Source: Pseudarthrobacter sp. AL07 (GTDB lineage: Bacteria; Actinomycetota; Actinomycetes; Actinomycetales; Micrococcaceae). From it: DNA of 64,000 nucleotides. Made by a program: the position numbers and the translations under genes. This document shows positions 18,535 to 26,931 of the stretch, piece by piece (the stretch's first letter is position 1; every line of letters starts with the position of its first letter). Below the pieces are notes generated by a model. It was not told the DNA's origin and did no database searches. It worked only from the letters and a program-made list of their open reading frames with translations. The stretch covers positions 248,001 through 312,000 of the forward strand of contig NZ_JASBRB010000003.1 in NCBI RefSeq assembly GCF_029960665.1, written 5' to 3'.

Positions 18535-20058
18535 TTAGAAGAAGCCGAGCTTGTTTTCGTTGTAGCTGACCAGCAGGTTCTTGGTCTGCTGGTAGTGGTC
18601 CAGCATCATGGAGTGGTTTTCACGTCCGATGCCGGAGGACTTGTACCCGCCGAACGCGGCGCCAGCCGGGTAGGCGTGGTAGTTGTTGACCCAGACACGG
18701 CCGGCCTGGATCTCGCGCCCGGCGCGGTAGGCGACGTTGCCGTTCCGCGACCAGACGCCGGCGCCAAGCCCGTAGAGGGTGTCGTTGGCGATTTCCATCG
18801 CGTCGTCGTAGTCGCTGAACCGGGCGACAGACACAACAGGTCCGAAGATCTCCTCCTGGAAGATCCGCATCTTGTTGTGGCCCTCGAAAACGGTGGGCTG
18901 AACGTAATATCCGCCGGCCAGGTCGCCGGCCATTTCGGCGCGGGCGCCGCCGGTAAGCACCTTGGCGCCCTCCTGCTTGCCGATGTCAATGTAGGAGAGG
19001 ATCTTCTCAAGCTGGTCGTTGGAGGCCTGGGCGCCGAGCTGGGTTTCGGTGTCCAGCGGGTTGCCCTGGATGATTTTCTCCACCCGGGCCACGGCGTCGG
19101 CCATGAAGGAATCGTAGATGTCCTCCTGGACCAGTGCGCGGGACGGGCAGGTGCAGACCTCGCCCTGGTTGAAGGCGAAGAGCGCGAAGCCCTCCTGCGC
19201 CTTGTCATAGAACGCGTCGTCGGACTCGGCAACATCGTTGAAGAAGATGTTCGGGCTCTTGCCGCCGAGCTCCAGGGTGACGGGGATCAGGTTCTGGGAC
19301 GCATACTGGCTGATCAGGCGGCCAGTGGAGGTTTCGCCGGTGAAGGCGATCTTGCGGATCCGCGGGCTGGACGCGAGCGGCTTGCCGGCCTCGACGCCGA
19401 AGCCGTTGACCACGTTGAGCACACCGGCGGGCAGCAGGTCACCGATGAGTTCCATCAGGACCAAAATGGACGACGGCGTCTGCTCTGCGGGCTTGAGGAC
19501 CACGGCGTTGCCGGCTGCGAGGGCGGGGGCAAGCTTCCAAACGGCCATCAGGATGGGGAAGTTCCACGGGATGATCTGGCCCACGACGCCGAGCGGCTCG
19601 TGATAGTGGTAGGCGGTGGTGTCGTCGTCGAGCTGTGAAAGCCGGCCCTCCTGGGCGCGGACGGCGGCGGCGAAGTAGCGGAAGTGGTCCGCGGCAAGGG
19701 GGATGTCTGCGTTCAGGGTTTCGCGGATGGGCTTGCCGTTGTCCCACGATTCGGCGACGGCGAGCATCTCGAGGTTCTCGTCGATGCGGTCGGCGATCTT
19801 GTTCAGGACCGCGGCGCGCTCGGCCACGGAGGTCTTGCCCCAGGACGGTGCAATCTTGTGGGCCGCGTCCAGGGCGAGTTCAACGTCTTCCGCGGTGCCG
19901 CGCGCCACTTCGCAGAAGACCTTACCGGTGACGGGTGTGATGTTCTCGAAGTACTGGCCCTTGACGGGGGCAACCCACTCGCCGCCGATCCAGTTCTCAT
20001 AGCGGTTCTTGAACGTGACCTTCGAACCCTCGGTACCGGGCTGTGCGTAAACAGTCAT
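18535..20058 (-). CDS. aldehyde dehydrogenase, ExaC/acetaldehyde type
   Basis: NAD(P)-dependent enzyme of 507 residues, oxidising short aldehydes to acids. The catalytic Cys is 302 in [12 protein letters not shown], the two-cysteine motif typical of ExaC/AldB-type enzymes, and the general base Glu263 is in [12 protein letters not shown]-binding signatures PWNFP and FTGETSTG are present. The start ATG at 20058 has GGAG 8 bases upstream. It is the first enzyme gene after the GAF regulator, followed by adhP and DUF779, forming an alcohol and aldehyde catabolic operon. Confidence 0.92.
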   Translation of the reverse strand: MTVYAQPGTEGSKVTFKNRYENWIGGEWVAPVKGQYFENITPVTGKVFCEVARGTAEDVELALDAAHKIAPSWGKTSVAERAAVLNKIADRIDENLEMLAVAESWDNGKPIRETLNADIPLAADHFRYFAAAVRAQEGRLSQLDDDTTAYHYHEPLGVVGQIIPWNFPILMAVWKLAPALAAGNAVVLKPAEQTPSSILVLMELIGDLLPAGVLNVVNGFGVEAGKPLASSPRIRKIAFTGETSTGRLISQYASQNLIPVTLELGGKSPNIFFNDVAESDDAFYDKAQEGFALFAFNQGEVCTCPSRALVQEDIYDSFMADAVARVEKIIQGNPLDTETQLGAQASNDQLEKILSYIDIGKQEGAKVLTGGARAEMAGDLAGGYYVQPTVFEGHNKMRIFQEEIFGPVVSVARFSDYDDAMEIANDTLYGLGAGVWSRNGNVAYRAGREIQAGRVWVNNYHAYPAGAAFGGYKSSGIGRENHSMMLDHYQQTKNLLVSYNENKLGFF

Positions 20059-20184
20059 TGCTAGCTCCTTTGCTGTGCATGAAAGGTGGCGCCTGATGAT
20101 GGCGTCCGCCGTTGGTTTCAGCGTAGGAGTGTGAAGGTTGCAGTCAGGTTGCGCGGGTGTGAGCCAGCTCACGGCCCCCGCTGG

Positions 20185-21588
20185 TCAGGCGCTGAGTTCA
20201 GCTTCCAGCCGCTCAAGGTCCGCAACGATGGCGGCCCGCTTCGGCGAGCGCAGCGGCAGCAGCTTCAGGGCGGCAGTCCGGACGGCGACGTCGTCCCTCG
20301 CTTCCGGGAGGGCAGCGTATTTGAGCAGCGTCTCGGCACTGCCGTCCGTCAGGACCGCTTCGCGCATGAGCGAGGAGACCCTGTCGCGGAGGTCGATGAT
20401 GCCCGGCGCTTCGGAGCGCGGCAGCACGGCGCCGCGGTAGATTTCGAGTGCAATCCGGTGGGCGCCGCGCTGCAGACAGGTCAGCACCTGCCCGCTGTCC
20501 GGGACCAGGTCCATGGTGAGTTTGTACGGCCGGGATTCGGGGACGGCGGCCGGGTTGAGCTGCTGGAGGATCTTGCGCAACCGGACCATTTCCGCGCGGA
20601 GCGTCATGGTGGGGCCGTCGCCCGGGTAGAGCAGGAAGCTCAGCTCCTCGGCGCTCAGCCCGGCGGGGTGGGTGCTGAGCAGTGCGAGGATTTCACTGTG
20701 GCGGGCGGACAGTGCCACCGTTTTTCCTTCGATACTGAGCAGGGCCTGGTCGCGGGCCAGCAGCTGCAGGCTGTTGCGGTACAGGCTGCCTTCTTTAGCA
20801 CCGCCGACTCCCCCGGCCCGCGCCGAGTCCGATCTGGCCGACCGTGACCCTGACGCTGTACTGGTGTTCCGCCGTCGGGCCGGCCGGCTGGCTAGGGTCG
20901 CCGCCAGCTGCAGGCGTTCAACTCGGAGCTGCGCCTGCGCGGCAGCGACGGTCGCCTCTACGAGGGACAGCGTGTGGGCCGCCACCGCACTGGCCTTGCC
21001 CGTAATGTCCACAACGCCCAGCAGCGCACCGGAATCCGGATCGTGGAACGGGACGGCGGTGCAGCTCCATGCGTGCACGGACCGCTGGTAATGCTCCGCC
21101 CCGGAAATCTGGATCCCGCGGCCCAGGGCCAGGGCAGTTCCGGGCGCACTGGTCCCCACCGTGGCCTCTGACCAGTCGGCGCCCGGGACGAACATCATGC
21201 CTTCGGCGCGGCGCTGCAGGGCGGGATCCCCTTCCACCCAGAGCAGACGGCCAACTTCGTCACCGACAGCAACGAGCAGGCCGCTGTCGTGGCTGGGCTG
21301 GACCAGGAGCTTGTGGATCACGGGCATGATGCTGGCCAAAGGGTGCTGCCGCCGGTATTCCTCAAGTTCGTCCGTCTGCAGGACAAGGGGTGCTTCGGGG
21401 TTGTCCGGGTTGGCCTGCAGTTTGACGGACCGCTGCCAGGATTCCCGGATCAGCCTGCGCAGCCCGGGGATTTCCGGCGCGTCCGGAAATGCATGGGCGC
21501 CAAGCTGCTCATGCGCGGCCAGGGCATCACGCTGGGCCAGCGTTGTCGCTTCGCCGTCAGATGCCGGCGGCAGGATCAGGTTCCTCAT
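20185..21588 (-). CDS. GAF-domain regulator of the aldehyde/alcohol operon
   Basis: 467 residues. The N-terminal half matches AcoR-type sensors: IRESWQRSVKLQ, then a GAF domain at about 80-220 with FVPGADWSEATVGTSAPG and VHAWSCTAVPFHDP. The C-terminus lacks the AAA+ and Fis domains of AcoR. Instead, after a Ser/Ala/Arg-rich linker, it has a winged-helix-like region (about 290-385: LSARHSEILALLSTHPAGLS ... TLRAEMVRLRKILQQL). Position directly upstream of the aldehyde dehydrogenase suggests that it controls the operon. The ligand is unknown. Confidence 0.8.
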   Translation of the reverse strand: MRNLILPPASDGEATTLAQRDALAAHEQLGAHAFPDAPEIPGLRRLIRESWQRSVKLQANPDNPEAPLVLQTDELEEYRRQHPLASIMPVIHKLLVQPSHDSGLLVAVGDEVGRLLWVEGDPALQRRAEGMMFVPGADWSEATVGTSAPGTALALGRGIQISGAEHYQRSVHAWSCTAVPFHDPDSGALLGVVDITGKASAVAAHTLSLVEATVAAAQAQLRVERLQLAATLASRPARRRNTSTASGSRSARSDSARAGGVGGAKEGSLYRNSLQLLARDQALLSIEGKTVALSARHSEILALLSTHPAGLSAEELSFLLYPGDGPTMTLRAEMVRLRKILQQLNPAAVPESRPYKLTMDLVPDSGQVLTCLQRGAHRIALEIYRGAVLPRSEAPGIIDLRDRVSSLMREAVLTDGSAETLLKYAALPEARDDVAVRTAALKLLPLRSPKRAAIVADLERLEAELSA

Positions 21589-21653
21589 CGAACTCCCATC
21601 GGTCCTGCAAGTCTACTGGCCGCCAGCGCGAACCCTCCAGCGCCAGCCCACTT

Positions 21654-21708
21654 GCGCGAACGGACACTTGAGGCCCCTCTGGCTGGGGCCTCAAGTGTCC
21701 GTTCGCGC
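21654..21708. repeat. long inverted repeat, second hairpin family, copy 1
   Basis: Perfect 23-base arms (21654-21676 and 21686-21708) that begin GCGCGAACGGACACTTGAGG, with a 9-base loop whose outer bases can also pair. It lies after the fprA stop and before the GAF regulator start, both on the minus strand. The arm differs by one base from that at 25377. Confidence 0.93.
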
Positions 21709-21730
21709 TGTTTTGGTGGGTGAGGCTGGG

Positions 21731-23185
21731 TCAGGCGCGGGAGATGCTGATCATTTCCTCGCGCGGGACTACCTTGATGCGTTCACGCACGACGGCGGCG
21801 GTCCCGTCGGTGCCCGGCTCGCCTTCGGTCCACGCTGCGCCGAGGGCTGCTTCGTGCGCATCCAGCTTGATCCAGCCCTCCCACGTGGTGAACTCGATGC
21901 TGCGCTCCTGCAAGAGGTCGATGATGGCCTGCGGATCAGGATTCTCCGCCGGGGGAAGCGTGAGCCGGTCCTCCAGCAGGAAGCCGATGGTTTCCAGGGC
22001 GTCGCCCTTGGTGTGGCCGATCAGGCCGACCGGCCCGCGCTTGATCCAGCCGGTGGCGTAGATGCCGGGGACGGGGGTGCCGTCGGCGTCGAGCACGCGG
22101 CCGCCCTCGTTGGGGATCACTCCGCGTTTGGCGTTGTATTCCAGCTCGTCCAGGGGCGAGCCGTGGTAGCCGATGGCTCGGTACACGGCCTGGACGGGGT
22201 AGTCCACAAACTCGCCCGTGCCCTTGACGTTGCCGGTGCCGTCCAGTTCCATCCGCTCAAACTTGATGCCGGCCACCTGGCCGGACCCGCCGTCGTCGGG
22301 GTTTCCGTAGACCTCAACCGGGCTGTGCAGGAAGTGCAGGTGCAGGCGGCGTGAGGACGGTTCTTCCGCTTCGGCGTGCTCTTCCACGAGCCAGTTGGTC
22401 AGCGTGTTCACCATGGTTTTGATCTGGTTGTTGCTGCGAATGGCGTCGTCGGAAGCCTCATCGAACTCAAAGTCCTCCGGGTACAGGACAATGTCCACGT
22501 CCTTCATGTGGCTCAGCTCGCGCAGCTCCAGCGGCGTGAACTTGACCTGTGCCGGGCCACGGCGGCCGAAGACGTGCACGTCCGTGACCGGTGAGTTCTT
22601 CAAGCCCTGGTAGACGTTGTCCGGGATCTCGGTGGTGAGGAGTTCATCGGCGTGCTTGACGAGCATCCGGGCCACATCCAGCGCCACGTTCCCATTGCCG
22701 ATCACCGCGATTTCCTTGGCTTCCAGCGGCCAGTCGCGGGGCACGTCGGGGTGGCCGTCGTACCAGGACACAAAGTCGGCGCCGCCGAATGATCCCGCCA
22801 GGTCGATGCCCGGGATAGGCAGATCGGCGTCCTTGATGGCGCCGGTGGAGAAAATTACGGCGTCGTAGAAGGCCCGGAAGTCATGGAGGGTGAGGTCACG
22901 GCCGTACGTGACGTTGCCCAGGAAGCGGATGTCGCCCCGGTCCAGGACCTTGTGCAGCGCGTTCACGATCCCCTTGATGCGGGGGTGGTCCGGCGCGACG
23001 CCGTAGCGGATCAGGCCGTACGGGGCAGGGTAGGCCTCGAAAAGGTCGATGCTGACCTCAAAATCGCCGTCCTTAACACCGTTGGACTTGGTCAGGATGT
23101 CCGCCGCATAAACACCTGCCGGCCCCGCACCCACAATGGCAACGCGGAGTGGACGCTTGGAGGTGGTTTCGCCTGGGTTGGACAC
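21731..23185 (-). CDS. FprA-type NADPH-ferredoxin reductase (paralogue 1)
   Basis: FAD flavoprotein of about 484 residues, of the mycobacterial FprA/adrenodoxin-reductase family, moving electrons between NADPH and ferredoxin. FAD-binding GAGPAG is at about 19-24, then LIRYGVAPDHPRIKGI, the NADP-binding GNGNVALDVARM, and GWIKRGPVGLIGHTKGDA near the C-terminus. I chose the GTG at 23185 (VSNPGETT...) with AAGGGC upstream; the frame continues to 23254 without homology. A close paralogue is at 35633-37099 beside siroheme synthase. This copy stands next to topoisomerase IB and has no obvious partner. Confidence 0.88.
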   Translation of the reverse strand: MSNPGETTSKRPLRVAIVGAGPAGVYAADILTKSNGVKDGDFEVSIDLFEAYPAPYGLIRYGVAPDHPRIKGIVNALHKVLDRGDIRFLGNVTYGRDLTLHDFRAFYDAVIFSTGAIKDADLPIPGIDLAGSFGGADFVSWYDGHPDVPRDWPLEAKEIAVIGNGNVALDVARMLVKHADELLTTEIPDNVYQGLKNSPVTDVHVFGRRGPAQVKFTPLELRELSHMKDVDIVLYPEDFEFDEASDDAIRSNNQIKTMVNTLTNWLVEEHAEAEEPSSRRLHLHFLHSPVEVYGNPDDGGSGQVAGIKFERMELDGTGNVKGTGEFVDYPVQAVYRAIGYHGSPLDELEYNAKRGVIPNEGGRVLDADGTPVPGIYATGWIKRGPVGLIGHTKGDALETIGFLLEDRLTLPPAENPDPQAIIDLLQERSIEFTTWEGWIKLDAHEAALGAAWTEGEPGTDGTAAVVRERIKVVPREEMISISRA

Positions 23186-23265
23186 CGGGAGCCCTTCTGG
23201 AACGAGGAGATTGCGACGGAGACGCGCAGTGCAGCGCGCAGTGCAGTTGCGCACAATGTCCCATT

Positions 23266-24261
23266 CTAAATGTGTTCCAGCGGCACCACGTCGCCTTCCC
23301 GGTACAACAGCGCCCGGAGCTCGGCCTCCGCGGAGTCCAGGCGTTTGGGGTCGATGGTCTCCCCCGCGGCAAAGTGGTCCAGCAGCCGGGGATCAACATA
23401 ACTTTTGCGCGCGATGGACGGCGTGTTCCCCAGTACCGCGGCAGCCTCCAGCATGGCCACGCTGATGGCGCCCTTCCGCGCCGAAACAGTCCTCTGCGGG
23501 CCGCTGCGCGCCAGGCTGATGGCGGCCGCCACGGTTCCGCGCAGCGTCCGGAAGTCCTTGGCGGTGAAGTCCAGGCCCGTCCGCTCCTTGACGTAGGCAT
23601 TGATGTCCGCGCTGGTGACCGGCCGCCAGGTCCGGCCCTCCTTGTACGCCAGCAGCCTGGCATTTCCACCGCGGCGCTTAAGCGTCCGCACCAGGGCGGC
23701 GAGGTCGGCGTCGTGGATTTCCGATTCCCAGTCCTTGCCGCTCTTGGCCGGAAACTTCAGCTCCAGGCACTCCCTGCGGACGTGGACATGCGCGCACAGG
23801 AGCGTGGCCAGGCCGCGGCTGCCGTTCTCGTTGGTGTACCGCTCGGATCCCACGCGCAGGGACCCGCTGTCCAGCATCCGGAAAGCCGCCGCCAGTACAC
23901 GTTCGCGGCTGGTACCGTCGCTGCGCAGGTCCAGGGTGACCAGCCGGCGGGCGGTGGGCAGCGACTCGGCCAGTTGCAGGGCGCGGTCAAACTTCACCCG
24001 GTCCTTCCGCTCGCGCCAGGCAGGGTGGTAGATGTACTGCCGCCGGCCCATCGCATCCAGGCCGGTCGCCTGGATGTGACCGTTGTCGAACGGCGCAATC
24101 CAGACGTCGGTCCAGGCCGGCGGGATGCCGATGCTCTCCAGCCTGTCCCGGACCGGCCCCGGCGGCAGCGTGGAGCCGGCCAGGTCCCGGTAGCTGAACC
24201 CCGTCCCGGCGGGCACGCGACGGTAGCCGCGGCCGTTCGCGTTGCTGCGGCGGAGCCTCAC
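23266..24261 (-). CDS. DNA topoisomerase IB (poxvirus-like)
   Basis: Relaxes supercoiled DNA through a 3'-phosphotyrosine intermediate. 331 residues, the usual bacterial length. The nucleophile is Tyr288 in ARKSYVDPRLLDHF. Catalytic Arg candidates are in SLRVGSERY (about 136) and KDFRTLRGTVAAA (about 238), and the beta-hairpin segment ELKFPAKSGKDWE precedes them. The N-terminal domain carries FSYRDLAGSTL and TDVWIAPFDNGHIQATGLDA. Monocistronic, divergent from rarD. Confidence 0.93.
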   Translation of the reverse strand: MRLRRSNANGRGYRRVPAGTGFSYRDLAGSTLPPGPVRDRLESIGIPPAWTDVWIAPFDNGHIQATGLDAMGRRQYIYHPAWRERKDRVKFDRALQLAESLPTARRLVTLDLRSDGTSRERVLAAAFRMLDSGSLRVGSERYTNENGSRGLATLLCAHVHVRRECLELKFPAKSGKDWESEIHDADLAALVRTLKRRGGNARLLAYKEGRTWRPVTSADINAYVKERTGLDFTAKDFRTLRGTVAAAISLARSGPQRTVSARKGAISVAMLEAAAVLGNTPSIARKSYVDPRLLDHFAAGETIDPKRLDSAEAELRALLYREGDVVPLEHI

Positions 24262-24354
24262 GGGACGGCCAGCTGGGAGTTCATCGGTTCCATGAAGGAC
24301 AGCGTACTGACTATTGACTGGAATACGAGTCCAACAACTGGTGTTATTGGTTAG

Positions 24355-25341
24355 GTGCCTACTCCCCCTGAAACGAACTCCTTGCCCAAGACCGCTGTCA
24401 CCGCTCCATCCGGTCTTAAGGCTGTGGACAAGGAGACGACGGCGGGAGTCCTGTTCGGGTTCGGCGCGTACGGGTTGTGGGGGCTGCTTCCCCTGTACTT
24501 CTTTGCGCTGATGCCCGCCGGAGCGGTGGAGATCGTGGCCAACCGCGTGGTGTGGTCCCTGCTTTTCTGCATTCTCCTGATCACCGTCACCCGGTCCTGG
24601 CGCGCGCTGGCCCGGGCGTTCCGGGACCGCTCGGTGTTCGGTTCACTGGCCCTGGCGGCTGCCCTCATTGCCGTGAACTGGCTGACGTACACCTACGGCG
24701 TCACCACCGGCCAGGCTGTCGAAGCCGCGCTGGGCTACTTCATCAATCCGCTGGTCTCGGTCCTCCTGGGTGTGTTCGTCCTCAAGGAGAAGCTGCGCCC
24801 CCTCCAGTGGGCCGCCGTCGGGATCGGTTTTGTGGCAGTAGCCGTGCTGACAGTGAGCTACGGCAAACTGCCGTGGATCGCGCTGACACTGGCCTTCAGC
24901 TTTGGGCTGTACGGGTTTGTGAAGAAACGGGTTGGCCCGAAAGTGGACGCGGTGACCAGCCTCAGCCTGGAAACCATCGTGCTGGCCCCGATCGCCGCGG
25001 CCACCATGGTGTTCCTGGGTGTCAGTGGCTCGGCCACCCTGGCCAGCCAGGGCCCCGGGCATTTCTGGCTCCTGGCGGCCTCCGGCGTGATCACCGCGGT
25101 GCCGCTGCTGTTCTTCGGCGCATCGGCCCGCCGGCTGCCCATGACCACCATCGGGCTGCTGCAGTACGTAGCCCCGCTCCTGCAGTTCATCGTGGCGCTG
25201 GTGGTCTTCCAGGAAGCCATGACCACCAGCCGCTGGATCGGCTTCGGGGTGGTGTGGCTTGCCCTGCTGCTGCTGACCGTCGACATGCTCCGTGCCACCC
25301 GAAAAAACTCGTTGGCAAGGAAGCGGGCCCGCACCTCGTAA
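24355..25341 (+). CDS. rarD: EamA family transporter RarD
   Basis: Ten-helix drug/metabolite transporter of 328 residues. The family motif GFGAYGLWGLLPLYFFAL is near the N-terminus, ANRVVWSLLFC follows, and the second half contains TTIGLLQYVAPLLQFIVA. RarD proteins are linked to chloramphenicol sensitivity in Pseudomonas, but the substrate is not known. The start is the GTG at 24355. No ribosome-binding site is visible, but TGTTAT at 24342-24347 is followed by 7 bases and the GTG, fitting a leaderless transcript. Confidence 0.9.
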   Translation: MPTPPETNSLPKTAVTAPSGLKAVDKETTAGVLFGFGAYGLWGLLPLYFFALMPAGAVEIVANRVVWSLLFCILLITVTRSWRALARAFRDRSVFGSLALAAALIAVNWLTYTYGVTTGQAVEAALGYFINPLVSVLLGVFVLKEKLRPLQWAAVGIGFVAVAVLTVSYGKLPWIALTLAFSFGLYGFVKKRVGPKVDAVTSLSLETIVLAPIAAATMVFLGVSGSATLASQGPGHFWLLAASGVITAVPLLFFGASARRLPMTTIGLLQYVAPLLQFIVALVVFQEAMTTSRWIGFGVVWLALLLLTVDMLRATRKNSLARKRARTS

Positions 25342-25346
25342 GACGA

Positions 25347-25440
25347 GCGCGAACGAACACTTAAGCCCCACCCCCAGCGCGAACGAACACTTGAGGCCCT
25401 GGAAACGCGAGTTTCCAGGGCCTCAAGTGTTCGTTCGCGC
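25347..25440. repeat. long inverted repeat, second hairpin family, copy 2 with extra half-site
   Basis: Arms 25377-25406 and 25411-25440 pair perfectly over 30 bases around a GCGA tetraloop. The outer part GCGCGAACGAACACTTGAGG is the same as at 21654 except for one base; the inner GGAAAC/GTTTCC part is unique. A diverged left half-site (GCGCGAACGAACACTTAAG) precedes it at 25347-25368. It lies between convergent rarD and gabT. Confidence 0.95.
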
Positions 25441-25476
25441 CGTTGCGAGGGGACGCTAACTCTGTGGAGGTGAGTC

Positions 25477-26847
25477 CTAAGCGTTGGCCTTAATGGCCGC
25501 GGCGAGGACGTCCAGGCCGTCGTTCAGCAGGTCGTCGGTGATGACCAGCGGCGGCAGCAGGCGGATGACGTTGCCGTAGGTGCCGCAGGTGAGGATGATG
25601 ACGCCTTCCTTGAGGCAAGCGGCGGCCACGGCCTTGGTCAGCTCGGGGTTGGGTTCCTTCGACCCGGCCTGGACCAGTTCGACGGCCAGCATCGCGCCGC
25701 GGCCACGAATGTCGCCGATCACGGCAGTCCCGGCGCCGGCGAGCTCAGCCTGCAGCTCCTGCAGGCGTCCCGTGGCAAGCTGCTCGATGTGGCGCGCGCG
25801 GCCGGCGAGGTTGTATTCCTCCATGGATCCGATCGCGGCCAGCGCGGCAGCGCAGGCAACCGGGTTACCGCCGTAGGTGCCGCCCAGTCCGCCCGGGTGG
25901 ACGGCGTCCAGCAGGTCCGCGCGGCCGGTGATTGCGGACAGCGGCATGCCGCCAGCGATGCCCTTGGCCATGGTGATGATGTCCGGGACAACGCCCTCGT
26001 GGTCCACCGCGAACCATTCGCCGGTGCGGCAGAAACCGGACTGGACCTCGTCGGCGATGAACACCACGCCGTTTGCCTTGGCCCAGGCGGCCAGTGCCGG
26101 CAGGAAACCCTCGGCCGGGACAATGAAGCCGCCCTCCCCCTGGATGGGTTCGATGATGATCGCGGCCACCTGGCCGCCGCCGATCTGCTTCTCGATCATG
26201 GAGATGGCGCGCTTGGCGGCCTCCGCACCGGTGATCGAGGCATTCTCCTCGCGGTACGGGTAGCTCATGGGCATGCGGTAGACCTCGGGCGCGAACGGGC
26301 CGAAGTTGATCTTGTACGGCATCGCCTTCGCGGTCAGCGCCATGGTCAGGTTGGTGCGGCCGTGGTAGGCGTGGTCAAAGGCAACGACGGCGTCACGCCC
26401 GGTGGCGAGGCGGGCCACCTTGACGGCGTTCTCCACAGCCTCTGCGCCGGAGTTGAACAGCACGGTCCGCTTCTCGTGGCTACCCGGGGTCAGGCGGTTG
26501 AGCTGCTCCGCGAGGGCAACGTAGCTCTCGTACGGAGTGACCATAAAGCAGGTGTGGGTGAAGTGCTCCACCGCTTCCTTCACGGCCCCGACGACGGCGG
26601 GATCGGATGCGCCGACGCTGGTCACCGCGATGCCCGAGCCGAGATCAATGAAGGAGTTGCCGTCGACGTCGTGGATGATGCCGCCGTCGGCGTCCGCAAC
26701 GTAGACCGGAACGGCGGAGGCGACACCAGCGGCGACCACTGCCTTGCGGCGCTCGGTCAGGGCGATGGACTTGGGGCCCGGGAAGTCGGCCTGGACACGG
26801 CGCTTCTGTTCCAGGCGGAAGGTGATTTCACTTGCTGTGGTGCTCAT
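25477..26847 (-). CDS. gabT: 4-aminobutyrate--2-oxoglutarate transaminase
   Basis: PLP enzyme of 456 residues converting GABA to succinate semialdehyde. Class III aminotransferase landmarks: FNSGAEAVENAVKVAR (about 131-146), FDHAYHGRTN, EPIQGEGGF, Asp266 in IADEVQSGF, and the PLP Lys295 in ITMAKGIAGGMP. It is the second gene after the aminobutyraldehyde dehydrogenase on the same strand (84-base gap), and together they would turn putrescine-derived aminobutyraldehyde into succinate semialdehyde. The divergent PucR regulator probably controls both. Confidence 0.93.
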   Translation of the reverse strand: MSTTASEITFRLEQKRRVQADFPGPKSIALTERRKAVVAAGVASAVPVYVADADGGIIHDVDGNSFIDLGSGIAVTSVGASDPAVVGAVKEAVEHFTHTCFMVTPYESYVALAEQLNRLTPGSHEKRTVLFNSGAEAVENAVKVARLATGRDAVVAFDHAYHGRTNLTMALTAKAMPYKINFGPFAPEVYRMPMSYPYREENASITGAEAAKRAISMIEKQIGGGQVAAIIIEPIQGEGGFIVPAEGFLPALAAWAKANGVVFIADEVQSGFCRTGEWFAVDHEGVVPDIITMAKGIAGGMPLSAITGRADLLDAVHPGGLGGTYGGNPVACAAALAAIGSMEEYNLAGRARHIEQLATGRLQELQAELAGAGTAVIGDIRGRGAMLAVELVQAGSKEPNPELTKAVAAACLKEGVIILTCGTYGNVIRLLPPLVITDDLLNDGLDVLAAAIKANA

Positions 26848-26931
26848 GGGAGTCGTTTTTCCTTGCTGAATGGGCCCACGCCGGCAGGGTTCCCTGGCCG
26901 AAGCGGAGCGAGGTTAGGGCGCCGGTGGGGA

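Noticed and set aside
17485..19638. 717-codon plus-strand frame opposite adhP and aldehyde dehydrogenase
   Set aside because: It is a GC-rich antisense shadow of two well-supported genes with conserved active sites; its translation is low-complexity Val/Gly/Asp/His.
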